A DNA stretch of 64,000 nucleotides, from assembly GCF_902833055.1 (NCBI RefSeq), contig NZ_CADFEJ010000004.1:372001-436000 (forward strand), written 5' to 3'. Below, piece after piece: positions 37,232 to 45,697 of this stretch. Source of the DNA: Burkholderia territorii. GTDB lineage: Bacteria > Pseudomonadota > Gammaproteobacteria > Burkholderiales > Burkholderiaceae. Below the pieces are notes generated by a model, which was given only the letters and a program-made list of their open reading frames with translations, searched no databases and was not told the DNA's origin. Made by a program: the position numbers and the translations under genes. Within the stretch, counting starts at the first letter, position 1; every line of letters begins with the position of its first letter.

Positions 37232-37845
37232 CGGTCGAACACGTGACGGACAGTGCCGCGGCGCTCGATCCGCAAGCACGCGAGATTCTCGATTTCTGGT
37301 TCGGCGAGCCGGGGTCGGCCGAATTCGGCCACGCGCGCAAGGTGTGGTTCAACGGCGGCGCGGCGTTCGACGACTTGCTGCGGACGCGCTACGGCGCGTT
37401 GCTCGACGCCGCGTGCGACGGCGCCCACGATCGCTGGGCCGACACGCCGCTCGGCGCGCTCGCGCTGATCGTCGTGCTCGACCAGTTCTCCCGCAACATT
37501 CATCGCGGCACGCCGCGCGCGTTCGCTGCCGATCCGAAGGCGCTGGCGCTCGCGCGGCGCGTCGTCGCGGCCGGCTGGGATGCGCGATTGCCGAGCGGCC
37601 ATCACCGCGCGTTTGCGTACCTGCCGTTCGAACACGACGAATCGGGCGAGAGCCAGCGCGAGGCCGTGCGCCTGTGCGCGGGTATTCGCGGCGAGGCAGG
37701 GTGCGAGAGCTATCACGACTTCGCGTTGCGTCATGCGGCCGTCGTCGAGCGCTTCGGCCGCTTTCCGCACCGCAATGCGATTCTCGGCCGTCCGTCGACC
37801 GATGCGGAGGCGGCATTCCTGCGCGAGCCGGGCTCGTCGTTCTGA
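37228..37845 (+). CDS. DUF924 family protein
   Basis: A 205-residue helical protein. The N-terminus has AREILDFWFGEPGSAEFGHA, the middle IVLDQFSRNIHRGTPRAFAA, and later YLPFEHDESGESQREAV and FGRFPHRNAILGRPST. These are the invariant blocks of DUF924 (TPR-like fold). No biochemical role is known. It is translationally coupled to alaX by a four-base overlap, which suggests a role in translation quality control or a shared stress response. Confidence 0.85.
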   Translation: MTVEHVTDSAAALDPQAREILDFWFGEPGSAEFGHARKVWFNGGAAFDDLLRTRYGALLDAACDGAHDRWADTPLGALALIVVLDQFSRNIHRGTPRAFAADPKALALARRVVAAGWDARLPSGHHRAFAYLPFEHDESGESQREAVRLCAGIRGEAGCESYHDFALRHAAVVERFGRFPHRNAILGRPSTDAEAAFLREPGSSF

Positions 37846-37947
37846 CGTGCGCGGGCGGTGAGACGGCCGGCGTGAAACCGCGCTTCGATGCCGGTTGCGC
37901 GGCCTCCCGGAAATGACGACGGCGCCGTTTCGCGGCGCCGCCTCGTT

Positions 37948-39843
37948 TCACTGCGTTTCGTGCTCTTCGGGCGTGCGCACGTAGACGCGCAGCAGTTCCT
38001 CGTCGTCGCCCGGGCGAGCGCCGGTCCAAAACAGTTTCCATTCGCTGCCCGGCGCCGGATCGACGGCCCGCACGCCCTGGACGATCATCCACGTGCAGCG
38101 GGTCGTTTTCGCGTCGTCGATCGGCGTGTGCTGGATACCGGAGAAGTAGTACAGCATCGGCGCTTCCGATTCGCCGAGCCCGTGCAGGCTCGCCATGCAG
38201 TCGCCGTCGCTCCATTCGAGGGCGAGATGTGCGTTCAGGTCGTCGAACACCGACCGGTAGCTCTTCGCGACGTCGAGCCACGGCAGCAACAGCGTATACA
38301 CGAGACCCCAGGCGACCAGTGCGCCGGCGCCCCACGACAGCGCGCCGCGCCACGGGCCCGTCGTGCGCAGCTTCGGCAGCAGCCCCAGCCAGCCGACCGT
38401 CAGCACGAGCGCGCCGATCACGAACGCGGGCACGATCGGCATCGTCCAGTCGAGCGGCAGCCAGCGGCCGAGCAGCGCGAGGCCCGCACGCGATGAACCC
38501 GGATCGGCCATTACCGCCCAGATTCCCCACGCGAGCGCGACCACGGTGCCGAACAGCAGTCGGCTCAGGTAATCCCATGCGAGATGCAGCCCGCGCGGCA
38601 GCCGCTCGATCGCCTGCGCGGCAACCAGCGCGAGCGGTGCGAAGAACGGCAGGATGTAGAGCTGGCGCGAGGTCGCGGACACTTGCAGCACCGCGAGGCC
38701 GACCCCGGCGAAGAGTACGGGCAGCGCGATGCGCGGCGTGCGCCATTCGCGCCATGCGCCGCGTGCCAGCGCGACGATCGCGAGCGGCGCGACCGGGAAG
38801 CCGAGGAGCAGGAACGCACGCAGGATGAAGAACGGCTTGTCGTTTTCCGCGCCGAGTTCCGGCACCGAGAAACCGAAGAAGCGGCCGACGTTGTTGTCCC
38901 AGAACCAGGTCATGAACAGCGTTTCGGAACGCAGGAACAGCGCCGTCGGCCAGATGAGCGCGAACGGTGCGAACACGAGCGCGGCGACACCGAGCGAGCG
39001 CGCGAACGCACGCGTGCGGCAGGCGGGGTAGAGCACCAGCGCGCCCGTGAGCGTGGCGGCGAACACGAGCGGCACGAACAGTCCCTTTGCCATCAGCGCG
39101 ATGCCGACGCCCGCGCCGAAGATCGGCGCGGCCCAGCGGCCGGACGGTCGCACCGGCAGCCCGTGTCGCATCCGGCGCGCGCGCGCGACGTGCTGCATCA
39201 CGAGCTCGAGCAGGCCGCAAAAGCCCATCGCGGTGCCCGCGAACAGCGCGACGTCGGTCATCATGTCGTGCACGTGCTTGACGACGACGAGCGTGCCCGC
39301 GCTCAGCACGACGGGGCCAATCACACGCAGGTCGAGCCAACTGTCGGCCCGGCTGGCACTGCGTGCCGCGCGTGCGACGAAGGCGAACGCGAGCGCCGCG
39401 AACAGCGCGCTCGCGAGCCGCGCCGCGTCGTGCAGCGGCATCACCCGCTGCAGCAGCCATGCGAGGCTCGTCGCGACCCACGCGTAGAGCGGCGGCTTTT
39501 CCATGAACGGCTGGCCGGCGTTGGTCGGCACGACGAAGTCGCCCGTCTCGAGCATGTGCTGGATGATGCCGAACGTATAGGTTTCGTCCTGCTTCCACGG
39601 ATCGTGGCCGAGCACGCCCGGCAGCGTGTACGCGCAGACCAGCGCGGCAACCAGCAGCCAGACGCGCCAGCCCAGCCGCAGAGCGCGATTGCCGGCGGCG
39701 TCCGTCGCGGGGCTGCCGGCCACGGCGGGCGTGCCGGCGGCATGGAGGGTCGCGCTGAGGTCGGGATCGGCGGCTGATCGGGCGTGCATGGCCGAAGCGG
39801 GCACGGATGTGCGTCGCCGGCCGGGCGCTGCTGTTCCTGGCAT
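37948..39843 (-). CDS. Membrane glycosyltransferase, ArnT/PMT type (GT39)
   Basis: A polytopic protein of about 631 residues using a polyprenyl-phosphate sugar donor. After a soluble Ala-rich lead comes the first helix, then GHDPWKQDETYTFGIIQHML, whose Asp/Glu region matches the catalytic loop of ArnT-type enzymes, and NAGQPFMEKPPLYAWVATS. Twelve or so helices follow, then a periplasmic C-terminal domain. The start is uncertain: 39843 is given, with 39882 and 39789 as alternatives. It is not next to arn genes, so its acceptor (lipid A, glycan or protein) is unknown. Confidence 0.75.
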   Translation of the reverse strand: MPGTAAPGRRRTSVPASAMHARSAADPDLSATLHAAGTPAVAGSPATDAAGNRALRLGWRVWLLVAALVCAYTLPGVLGHDPWKQDETYTFGIIQHMLETGDFVVPTNAGQPFMEKPPLYAWVATSLAWLLQRVMPLHDAARLASALFAALAFAFVARAARSASRADSWLDLRVIGPVVLSAGTLVVVKHVHDMMTDVALFAGTAMGFCGLLELVMQHVARARRMRHGLPVRPSGRWAAPIFGAGVGIALMAKGLFVPLVFAATLTGALVLYPACRTRAFARSLGVAALVFAPFALIWPTALFLRSETLFMTWFWDNNVGRFFGFSVPELGAENDKPFFILRAFLLLGFPVAPLAIVALARGAWREWRTPRIALPVLFAGVGLAVLQVSATSRQLYILPFFAPLALVAAQAIERLPRGLHLAWDYLSRLLFGTVVALAWGIWAVMADPGSSRAGLALLGRWLPLDWTMPIVPAFVIGALVLTVGWLGLLPKLRTTGPWRGALSWGAGALVAWGLVYTLLLPWLDVAKSYRSVFDDLNAHLALEWSDGDCMASLHGLGESEAPMLYYFSGIQHTPIDDAKTTRCTWMIVQGVRAVDPAPGSEWKLFWTGARPGDDEELLRVYVRTPEEHETQ

Positions 39844-39919
39844 GGAAAAGATCTCGGTCGGGTCAAGCGGGCCCGGCGACATGGGCCGGATCCAATAAGG
39901 GTCGCATCGAGGCGAGATG

Positions 39920-39943
39920 ACAGCCGGATGACCGGCTGTTTTT
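39920..39943 (+). terminator. Rightward intrinsic terminator in an intergenic region
   Basis: An 8-bp stem (ACAGCCGG 39920-39927 with CCGGCTGT 39932-39939, loop ATGA) is followed by TTTT. It points right although both flanking genes read left. Confidence 0.7.
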
Positions 39944-40054
39944 GGTTGGCGCTAGTAGAACACGGAACTGTTACCGATGTTTACTGGAATGGTCACGATA
40001 TTGTGGAGATTTGTGGTGTCGTGACCACGGACCGGCTTCAGCCGGTCCGTTTTT
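39944..40054 (+). ncRNA. Candidate small RNA between two terminators
   Basis: An intergenic segment of about 110 bases is bounded on the left by a rightward terminator and ends in a second one. The 3' hairpin (40027-40036 with 40041-40050, loop TTCA) is a 10-bp perfect stem followed by TTTT. Just upstream, TGGTCACGA (39990-39998) pairs with TCGTGACCA (40019-40027), giving a second large hairpin. No ORF of note and no clear promoter are seen. The base composition is more A/T-rich than the flanking genes. Confidence 0.4.
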
Positions 40055-40071
40055 GCCCGTTGAGGGCGCGA

Positions 40072-40836
40072 TTATCGGCCGCCGCCGACGTCGAGCAGGG
40101 CGCCCGTCGTGTATGACGCGGTGTCGCCGAGCAGCCAGACGATCGCTTCCGCGATCTCCTGCGCGTCGCCCGCGCGGCCGAGCGGCGTCTGCGCGCCGAG
40201 GCGTGCCGCGCGCCCCGGCTGGCCGCCGCTCGCATGGATTTCCGTCTCGATCAGGCCGGGCCGCACCGCGTTGACGCGCACGCCGTGCGGGCCGAGCTCC
40301 TTCGCGAGGCCGATCGTCAGCGAATCGACCGCGCCCTTCGAGCCCGCATAGTCGACGTACTCGTTAGGGGAACCGAGCCGCGACGCGATCGACGACACGT
40401 TGACGATCGCGCCGCCGCGCCCGCCGCGGTCGGTGGACAGCCGGCGCGCGGCTTCGCGCGCGCACAGGTAGGCGCCGAGCACGTTGGTATCGAACATCCG
40501 CCGCAGCCGGTCGAGCGGCATGTCGGCGAGCGGCATCGACGGCGCGACGATCCCCGCATTGTTCACGAGTGCGTCGAGGCGACCGAACGCGGCCGCGACG
40601 GTGTCGAACATCGCGATGACGTCTGCTTCGTTCGCGACGTCGCCGGCGACGACGCACGCGCGCGCGCCGGCGTCGCGAACCGCTTGCGCGGTCAGTTCGG
40701 CTGCTGCCGCGTCGCGTGCATAGTTGATGCCGACATCCCAGCCGCGCTCGGCCGCGAGCACGGCGGTCGCACGGCCGATGCCGCGACTCGCGCCGGTAAT
40801 GAGGACGGCCTTGCGTTCGGACGACGGTGCGGGCAT
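40072..40836 (-). CDS. SDR family oxidoreductase
   Basis: A 254-residue classical short-chain dehydrogenase. It has the cofactor loop LITGASRGIGRATAVLAAE, LVNNAGIVAPSMPL, the serine IVNVSSIASRLGS, and the catalytic YAGSKGAVDSLTIGLAKELG (YxxxK intact). The C-terminus GALLDVGGGR is standard. It resembles glucose-1-dehydrogenase or 3-oxoacyl-ACP-reductase-like enzymes acting with NADP. The substrate is unknown. It lies 22 bases downstream of the LOG gene on the same strand. Confidence 0.88.
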   Translation of the reverse strand: MPAPSSERKAVLITGASRGIGRATAVLAAERGWDVGINYARDAAAAELTAQAVRDAGARACVVAGDVANEADVIAMFDTVAAAFGRLDALVNNAGIVAPSMPLADMPLDRLRRMFDTNVLGAYLCAREAARRLSTDRGGRGGAIVNVSSIASRLGSPNEYVDYAGSKGAVDSLTIGLAKELGPHGVRVNAVRPGLIETEIHASGGQPGRAARLGAQTPLGRAGDAQEIAEAIVWLLGDTASYTTGALLDVGGGR

Positions 40837-40858
40837 CGCGTGCGGCTCCCGATAAACT

Positions 40859-41440
40859 TTACTTGGCCGCGTCCGGCGCCCACTTGTCGCGCGCGGGCGG
40901 CTGGTAGCCGCGCAATTGTTCGATCAGCGCGACCGGTTCGGCGTCGATGCGCAGCGCGTCGAAGTAGGTCGGACGCATGAAGCCTTCGTCGACCGTGTGG
41001 CGCAGCAGCGCGATCAGCGGATCGAAGAACGAATCGATGTTGTACAGCGCGACCGGCTTGCGGTGATAGCCGAGCTGCGCCCACGTATAGACCTCGAAGA
41101 ATTCCTCGAGCGTGCCGGCGCCGCCGGGCATCGCGACGAACGCATCCGCGAGGTCGGCCATCATCTTCTTGCGGTGGTGCATGTCGGGCACGACGTGCAG
41201 CTCGGACAGCCCGGTATGGCCAACTTCCTTGTCGACCAGCAACTCGGGGATCACGCCGACCGCACGGCCGCCGGCCGCCATCACTTCATCGGCGATCACG
41301 CCCATCAGGCCGACGCGGCCGCCGCCGTAGACGAGCGTGAGGCCCGCATCGACGAGCGCGCGGCCGAACGCGCGCGCGGCGTCCGCATAGACGGGCCGCA
41401 CGCCGGACGCCGAGCCGCAGTAAACACAGACAGCCTTCAT
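40859..41440 (-). CDS. LOG family cytokinin-riboside-5'-monophosphate phosphoribohydrolase
   Basis: A 193-residue TIGR00730/LOG protein. Characteristic blocks are MKAVCVYCGSASGVRPVYAD, LVYGGGRVGLMGVIADEV and the signature MPGGAGTLEEFFEVYTWAQL (PGGxGTxxE), with HHRKKMMADLADAF before it. In plants and associated bacteria LOG enzymes release free cytokinin bases. Bacterial members also hydrolyse AMP-like nucleotides. Its ATG overlaps the stop of the TetR gene by four bases, so regulator and enzyme are coupled. Confidence 0.9.
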   Translation of the reverse strand: MKAVCVYCGSASGVRPVYADAARAFGRALVDAGLTLVYGGGRVGLMGVIADEVMAAGGRAVGVIPELLVDKEVGHTGLSELHVVPDMHHRKKMMADLADAFVAMPGGAGTLEEFFEVYTWAQLGYHRKPVALYNIDSFFDPLIALLRHTVDEGFMRPTYFDALRIDAEPVALIEQLRGYQPPARDKWAPDAAK

Positions 41441-42192
41441 TGTTTCGTATCCTTTGCGGCGGGCTTGGCCGCGACCGGGCTGCCGGCGGGGCGCGGCGAA
41501 CCGTCGCGCGGCGGCAGGTAGTCGGAGAACTGGCGCTTGGGCAGCTTGCCGGAGACGAGATCGTCGAACAGCTGGCGCGAACGTCCGCGCAGGTACGGGG
41601 CCATGACCGAGATCACGTGCATGCTCACCTGGTGCAGCTCTTCGCGGATCGCGTCCTGGTCGTTGTATTTGCGCGGGTGCATCACGTACTGATACGACAG
41701 CCAGTACGTCGAGATCACGGCCATGTTGGTGGCGATGACTTCGATCTCGGCGGGCGTCGCGACCATTTCGCCGTCGGACACGAGCAGCTCGCACATGTCG
41801 TGCGCGAAGCGCACCTTGTGGCTGATGATCTGCTTGAAGTGCGTCTCGAGCGTGCGATTGCGCGCGAGCAGGTCGTTGAGATCGCGATACAGGAACCGGT
41901 AGGTCCACATGAAATCGGCCATGTACTGCAGGTACGACCAGGTCTCGTCGATCGTCGGACGGTGATCTTCGGGAAAGCGCAACCGCCGTTCGATCTGCTG
42001 CTCGAACTGCGCGAAGATGCTGTTGATGATGTCGTCCTTGTTGCGGAAATGGTAGTACAGGTTGCCTGGACTGATTTCCATTTCCTCGGCGATCGTCGTC
42101 GTCGTGACGTTCGGCTCGCCGATCTCGTTGAAGAGTTTCAACGACAACTCGAGAATCCGTTCGCGGGTGCGGCGGGGAGGTTTCGCTTCCAT
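41437..42192 (-). CDS. TetR/AcrR family transcriptional regulator
   Basis: A 251-residue regulator. The N-terminal helix-turn-helix is VTTTTIAEEMEISPGNLYYH followed by FRNKDDIINSIF. The ligand domain is aromatic-rich (WSYLQYMADFMWTYRFLYRD) and long, and the C-terminal 35 residues are a Pro/Ala/Lys tail. This arrangement resembles betaproteobacterial TetR proteins that control fatty-acid or membrane functions. It is translationally coupled to the LOG gene downstream. The effector is unknown. Confidence 0.88.
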   Translation of the reverse strand: MEAKPPRRTRERILELSLKLFNEIGEPNVTTTTIAEEMEISPGNLYYHFRNKDDIINSIFAQFEQQIERRLRFPEDHRPTIDETWSYLQYMADFMWTYRFLYRDLNDLLARNRTLETHFKQIISHKVRFAHDMCELLVSDGEMVATPAEIEVIATNMAVISTYWLSYQYVMHPRKYNDQDAIREELHQVSMHVISVMAPYLRGRSRQLFDDLVSGKLPKRQFSDYLPPRDGSPRPAGSPVAAKPAAKDTKQ

Positions 42193-42386
42193 GTCGTCCG
42201 GCCCTGTGTATGCCGGACTGGCGGGCGCTGCAATCGATGCTGCGAGATTCGTCCGGCGCGGGTTGCTGTTCTAGGTCTGGCCGACGATTATAAACCGCGG
42301 ATTCCTTACAACGGGCGCATTTCGTGATCGCGATGCGTTGCGCGCATGGTGCACCGCCGCACGCGGTCGGTGCGCCGCTGGTGCCG

Positions 42387-42923
42387 CTAGAAGCCGAGCC
42401 AGCGCGCGACGACCGGGCCCAGCACGAAGGCCCACGTCGTCACGCACGCGAACAGCGCGACGGTAACCGCCGCGCTGCCCAGGTCCTTCGCGCGCTTCGA
42501 CAACTCGTGGCGCTCGAGCGAGATGCGGTCGATCGCGGCCTCGACGCTCGAGTTCAGCAGCTCGACGATCAGCACCAGCAGGACCGATGCGATCAGCAGC
42601 GCGCGCGACGCGGCAGGCACCGGCGAGAACGCGCCGATCGGCAGCATCAGCGCGGCGAGCGTGAGCTCCTGGCGAAACGCGCTCTCCTCGCGGATCGCGA
42701 CGCGAAACCCGTTCAGCGAATGCTTGAGCGCGTACCACGCGCGCGTGATGCCGCGGTGCCGCTTGTACGGGTTGGGCGGCAGCGGCGCCAGGCGATCGTC
42801 GGGGCCGAGCGGCTCGTGCGTGTGCACGTCCGCATCGGCGTGCGGTTCTTCTTCGTCGAACGGGCCATGCGGTTGCGCCGTCGCGGCGGGGAGCGGGGTC
42901 TTGTCGTTCAGGTCTCGTTTCAA
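42387..42923 (-). CDS. dgkA: Diacylglycerol kinase DgkA
   Basis: A 178-residue protein whose C-terminal 120 residues form the DgkA core. NGFRVAIREESAFRQELTLA and VLLVLIVELLNSSVEAAIDR are the active-site and metal-binding motifs, with three membrane helices. DgkA phosphorylates diacylglycerol to phosphatidic acid. An acidic 60-residue N-terminal extension is unusual. TTG 42923 overlaps the stop of the upstream glycosyltransferase (TTGA) and has GAAGG before it, so it is taken as start. Confidence 0.85.
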   Translation of the reverse strand: MKRDLNDKTPLPAATAQPHGPFDEEEPHADADVHTHEPLGPDDRLAPLPPNPYKRHRGITRAWYALKHSLNGFRVAIREESAFRQELTLAALMLPIGAFSPVPAASRALLIASVLLVLIVELLNSSVEAAIDRISLERHELSKRAKDLGSAAVTVALFACVTTWAFVLGPVVARWLGF

Positions 42924-43954
42924 ACGGCGGCACCTTCGGCGGGCGAGTACGCAGTTTTCGGCAGCGGCTTCAGATGCGACGCGAACTGCTCGGACGCCGC
43001 GCGCCACGAGAAGCGCTCTGCCCACGCGCGGGCAGTTTCGCGTTCGATCTTGAGCGCCTCGAGGCAGGCCTCCTGCAGATCTTCGTGCATCGCGCCGGCG
43101 CCGCCCGTGCCGAGCACGTCGATCGGGCCCGTGACGGGGTACGCGGCAACCGGCGTGCCGCATGCGAGCGCCTCCAGCAGCACGAGGCCGAACGTGTCGG
43201 TGCGACTCGGAAACACGAACACGTCGGCCGCAGCATACACCTTGGCGAGCTCGGCTTGCGACAGGACGCCGAGATAGTTCGCCTCCGGGTAGCGCGATTT
43301 CAGTTCCGCGAGCGCCGGACCTTCGCCCGCGACCCACTTCGAGCCGGGCAGGTCGAGGCGCAGGAACGCCTCGACGTTCTTCTCGATCGCGACGCGTCCC
43401 ACGTACAGGAAGATCGGCCGCGCGGTATTGAGCACCTTCGACTCCATCGGCCGGAAGATGTCGAGATCGACGCCGCGCGTCCACAGCACGACGTTCGTGA
43501 ACCCGAACTTCTCGAGGTCCTGCTTCACGACCGGCGTCGGCGCCATCACCGCGAGCGACGGCCCGTGGAACCAGTGCAGGAACTTGTAGGTCGCCGCCAG
43601 CGGAATGCCGAAGCGTGCCTGCACGTATTCCGGAAAGCGCGTGTGATACGCGGTCGTGTACGGCAGCTTGCGTGCGCGTGCATAGCGTCGCGCGGCGAGG
43701 CCGAGCGGGCCTTCGGTCGCGATGTGCAGCGCATCGGGTGCGAACGCATCGATCCGCGCGCGCAGCTTGCGGTACGGCAGGATCGACAGGCGGATCTCGG
43801 GGTAGGTCGGGCAGGGCACCGTGCGGAATTCCAGCGGCGTCAGCATTTCGACGCGGTGGCCGAGCGCGGTGAGTTCGCGGGAGGTGCTCTTCAGCGTGCG
43901 CACGACGCCGTTGACCTGCGGTTCCCACGCGTCGGTGACGATCATGATCTTCAT
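42920..43954 (-). CDS. Glycosyltransferase family 4
   Basis: A 344-residue GT-B enzyme. The N-terminal acceptor domain opens MKIMIVTDAWEPQVNGVVRT, with TEGPLGLAARRYARARKLPY. The donor domain has PIFLYVGRVAIEKNVEAFLR and PSRTDTFGLVLLEALACGTP (the EX7E motif of retaining enzymes). It resembles bacterial lipid glycosyltransferases of the sqdX/MgtA/PimB type. It is flanked by dgkA and an LpxH-like phosphatase in one operon, which suggests glycosylation of a membrane lipid. The acceptor is inferred, not shown. Confidence 0.85.
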   Translation of the reverse strand: MKIMIVTDAWEPQVNGVVRTLKSTSRELTALGHRVEMLTPLEFRTVPCPTYPEIRLSILPYRKLRARIDAFAPDALHIATEGPLGLAARRYARARKLPYTTAYHTRFPEYVQARFGIPLAATYKFLHWFHGPSLAVMAPTPVVKQDLEKFGFTNVVLWTRGVDLDIFRPMESKVLNTARPIFLYVGRVAIEKNVEAFLRLDLPGSKWVAGEGPALAELKSRYPEANYLGVLSQAELAKVYAAADVFVFPSRTDTFGLVLLEALACGTPVAAYPVTGPIDVLGTGGAGAMHEDLQEACLEALKIERETARAWAERFSWRAASEQFASHLKPLPKTAYSPAEGAAV

Positions 43955-43984
43955 CGCGGCATGTGTCCTGTAAGTGGAGTTGTG

Positions 43985-44926
43985 TCAGGCGGCGGTGGCC
44001 TTGGCCTTGCGCGACGCAGCGGCGGACGGCGCGGTGCGCATCACCGTCCAGTAGACGATCTTCAGCTCGCCTTCCATCGTTTCGACGAGCGCGGACAGGC
44101 TCTCGACCCAGTCGCCGTCGTTGCAGTACAGCACGCCGTCGATGTCGCGGATCTCCGCCTTGTGGATGTGCCCGCACACGACGCCGTCGCAGCCGCGGCG
44201 GCGCGCTTCGTCGGTCATCACGGTCTCGAACTGCGAGATGAAGTTGACCGCGTTCTTCACCTGGTGCTTCAGGTACTGCGACAGCGACCAGTACTGGAAG
44301 CCGAGCCGGCTGCGGATCCGGTTGAACCAGCGGTTCAGCACGAGGATCAGCGTGTAGAGCGTGTCGCCGAGATACGCGAGCCATTTCGCGTGCTGGATCA
44401 CGCCGTCGAACAGGTCGCCGTGCACGATCCACAAACGTTTGCCCGCGAGCGTCGTGTGAAATGCCTCGCCGCGCACCTGGATGTCGCCGAACGCGAGGTC
44501 GCAGAACTGCCGCGCGCCTTCGTCGTGGTTGCCCGGGATGTAGACCACCTGCGTGCCCTTGCGCGCCTTGCGCAGCACCTTCTGCACGACGTCGTTGTGC
44601 GCCTGCGGCCAGTACCAGCCCTTCTTCAGCTGCCAGCCGTCGATGATGTCGCCGACGAGGTACAGGTATTCCGAATCGTTGTGACGCAGGAAGTCGAGCA
44701 GGTACGGCGCCTGACAGCCGCTCGAGCCGAGATGGATGTCGGACAGCCAGATCGTGCGGTAGCGATGGGTGGACGGCTCCGGGTCGTCGTGTTGCCTGGC
44801 GTGCGTGGTCGTCGGTTCGTGCGACGAAACGGCATCGGTGGCGGCCGACCCGGACAGGAAGGCGGTGACGGCGCGAGCGCCGAGCGGTTGACGGAACAGG
44901 GAGGTCGCGGACGTTTTCTGGCCCAT
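43985..44926 (-). CDS. LpxH-like metallophosphatase
   Basis: A 313-residue calcineurin-like phosphoesterase. The metal-binding motifs run in order: WLSDIHLGSSGCQAPYLLDF, LVGDIIDGWQL, VVYIPGNHDEGARQF, LWIVHGDLFDGV and VVCGHIHKAEIRDI. These match UDP-2,3-diacylglucosamine pyrophosphatase LpxH and its long paralogues. An N-terminal extension of about 75 residues is not in LpxH. Start MGQKTS at 44926 is preferred over an upstream ATG. Being beside a GT4 and dgkA, it may act on another lipid headgroup rather than in lipid A synthesis. Confidence 0.8.
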   Translation of the reverse strand: MGQKTSATSLFRQPLGARAVTAFLSGSAATDAVSSHEPTTTHARQHDDPEPSTHRYRTIWLSDIHLGSSGCQAPYLLDFLRHNDSEYLYLVGDIIDGWQLKKGWYWPQAHNDVVQKVLRKARKGTQVVYIPGNHDEGARQFCDLAFGDIQVRGEAFHTTLAGKRLWIVHGDLFDGVIQHAKWLAYLGDTLYTLILVLNRWFNRIRSRLGFQYWSLSQYLKHQVKNAVNFISQFETVMTDEARRRGCDGVVCGHIHKAEIRDIDGVLYCNDGDWVESLSALVETMEGELKIVYWTVMRTAPSAAASRKAKATAA

Positions 44927-45178
44927 GCATGACTCGCGCCGGTTGACATTACCGGCATTGCGCCATGCGGGCGTGACCATGCCGTGACAGTCACGAGACG
45001 TTCTTATTACTGTCGTTCGGGCGTGTTTAGCAGTGAATGCGGCGGCGTTGCGTAATCTGGCGAACCGACTGTCTTGCGCCGCTCGGGCAGACGACGCGGA
45101 TGGACGCCACAGTGCCTTCGAGTCATTTCGTCCGATGAATCCGCTTGGACGCGGGGCCTGTCGCCGTCGCGCGGCGCG

Positions 45179-45691
45179 TCAGCGCGGGATCGCGACGACG
45201 CGCGTGCGGGCGAGGCGGTCGTGCGGGAACTGGCGACCGGTGTGCAGGCGGGCCGCGCCGGCCCACGCGACGATCCACGCGGCAGCCAGCGCGAGCGTGA
45301 CGGGCACCGACAGCCCGAGGAGCGGATGCAGCGCGAGCGGCGGCAGGAACCACAGCCACGCGAGCACGTAGCGGACGAGCGCGTGGCCGGCGCCGAGCGG
45401 GCGGCCGCTCGACGATTCGAGGCGCAGCCGCCAGGTCTTCATCGGCAGCGTCTGGCCGCCGTGGGTCCAGAACCAGACGAAATACGCGCCGACGACGAGC
45501 GCGATCCACGCGGCGAGGAGATTGTGATGAACGAGGCCGTTGCGCTGCTGCGTCGCGAGGCTGAATGCGAGACCGGCGAAGAACACGACGCCGAACAGCA
45601 GCACCGCTTCGTACAGCATCGCGGCGAGGCGCCGCCGCACGGACGGCGCGGCGGCGGCCGCGGCCTGGGATGCGGCGGGGGCGCTCGCCAT
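45179..45691 (-). CDS. RDD family membrane protein
   Basis: A 170-residue protein with RDD-like helices. RRLAAMLYEAVLLFGVVFFA corresponds to the Arg/Asp-Asp helix, in a weakened form, and the second helix pair includes AYFVWFWTHGGQTLPMKTWR and LVRYVLAWLWFLPPLALHP. RDD proteins are of unknown or possibly ion-transport function. It lies 6 bases after the DUF3106 gene and ends the sigma-factor operon. Confidence 0.78.
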   Translation of the reverse strand: MASAPAASQAAAAAAPSVRRRLAAMLYEAVLLFGVVFFAGLAFSLATQQRNGLVHHNLLAAWIALVVGAYFVWFWTHGGQTLPMKTWRLRLESSSGRPLGAGHALVRYVLAWLWFLPPLALHPLLGLSVPVTLALAAAWIVAWAGAARLHTGRQFPHDRLARTRVVAIPR

Positions 45692-45697
45692 GCCGGG

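Noticed and set aside
37921-37939. A GGCGCCG/CGGCGCC hairpin between convergent genes, as terminator
   Set aside because: The stem is only 7 bp and neither side has a T-tract. Such GC-rich stems are frequent by chance here.
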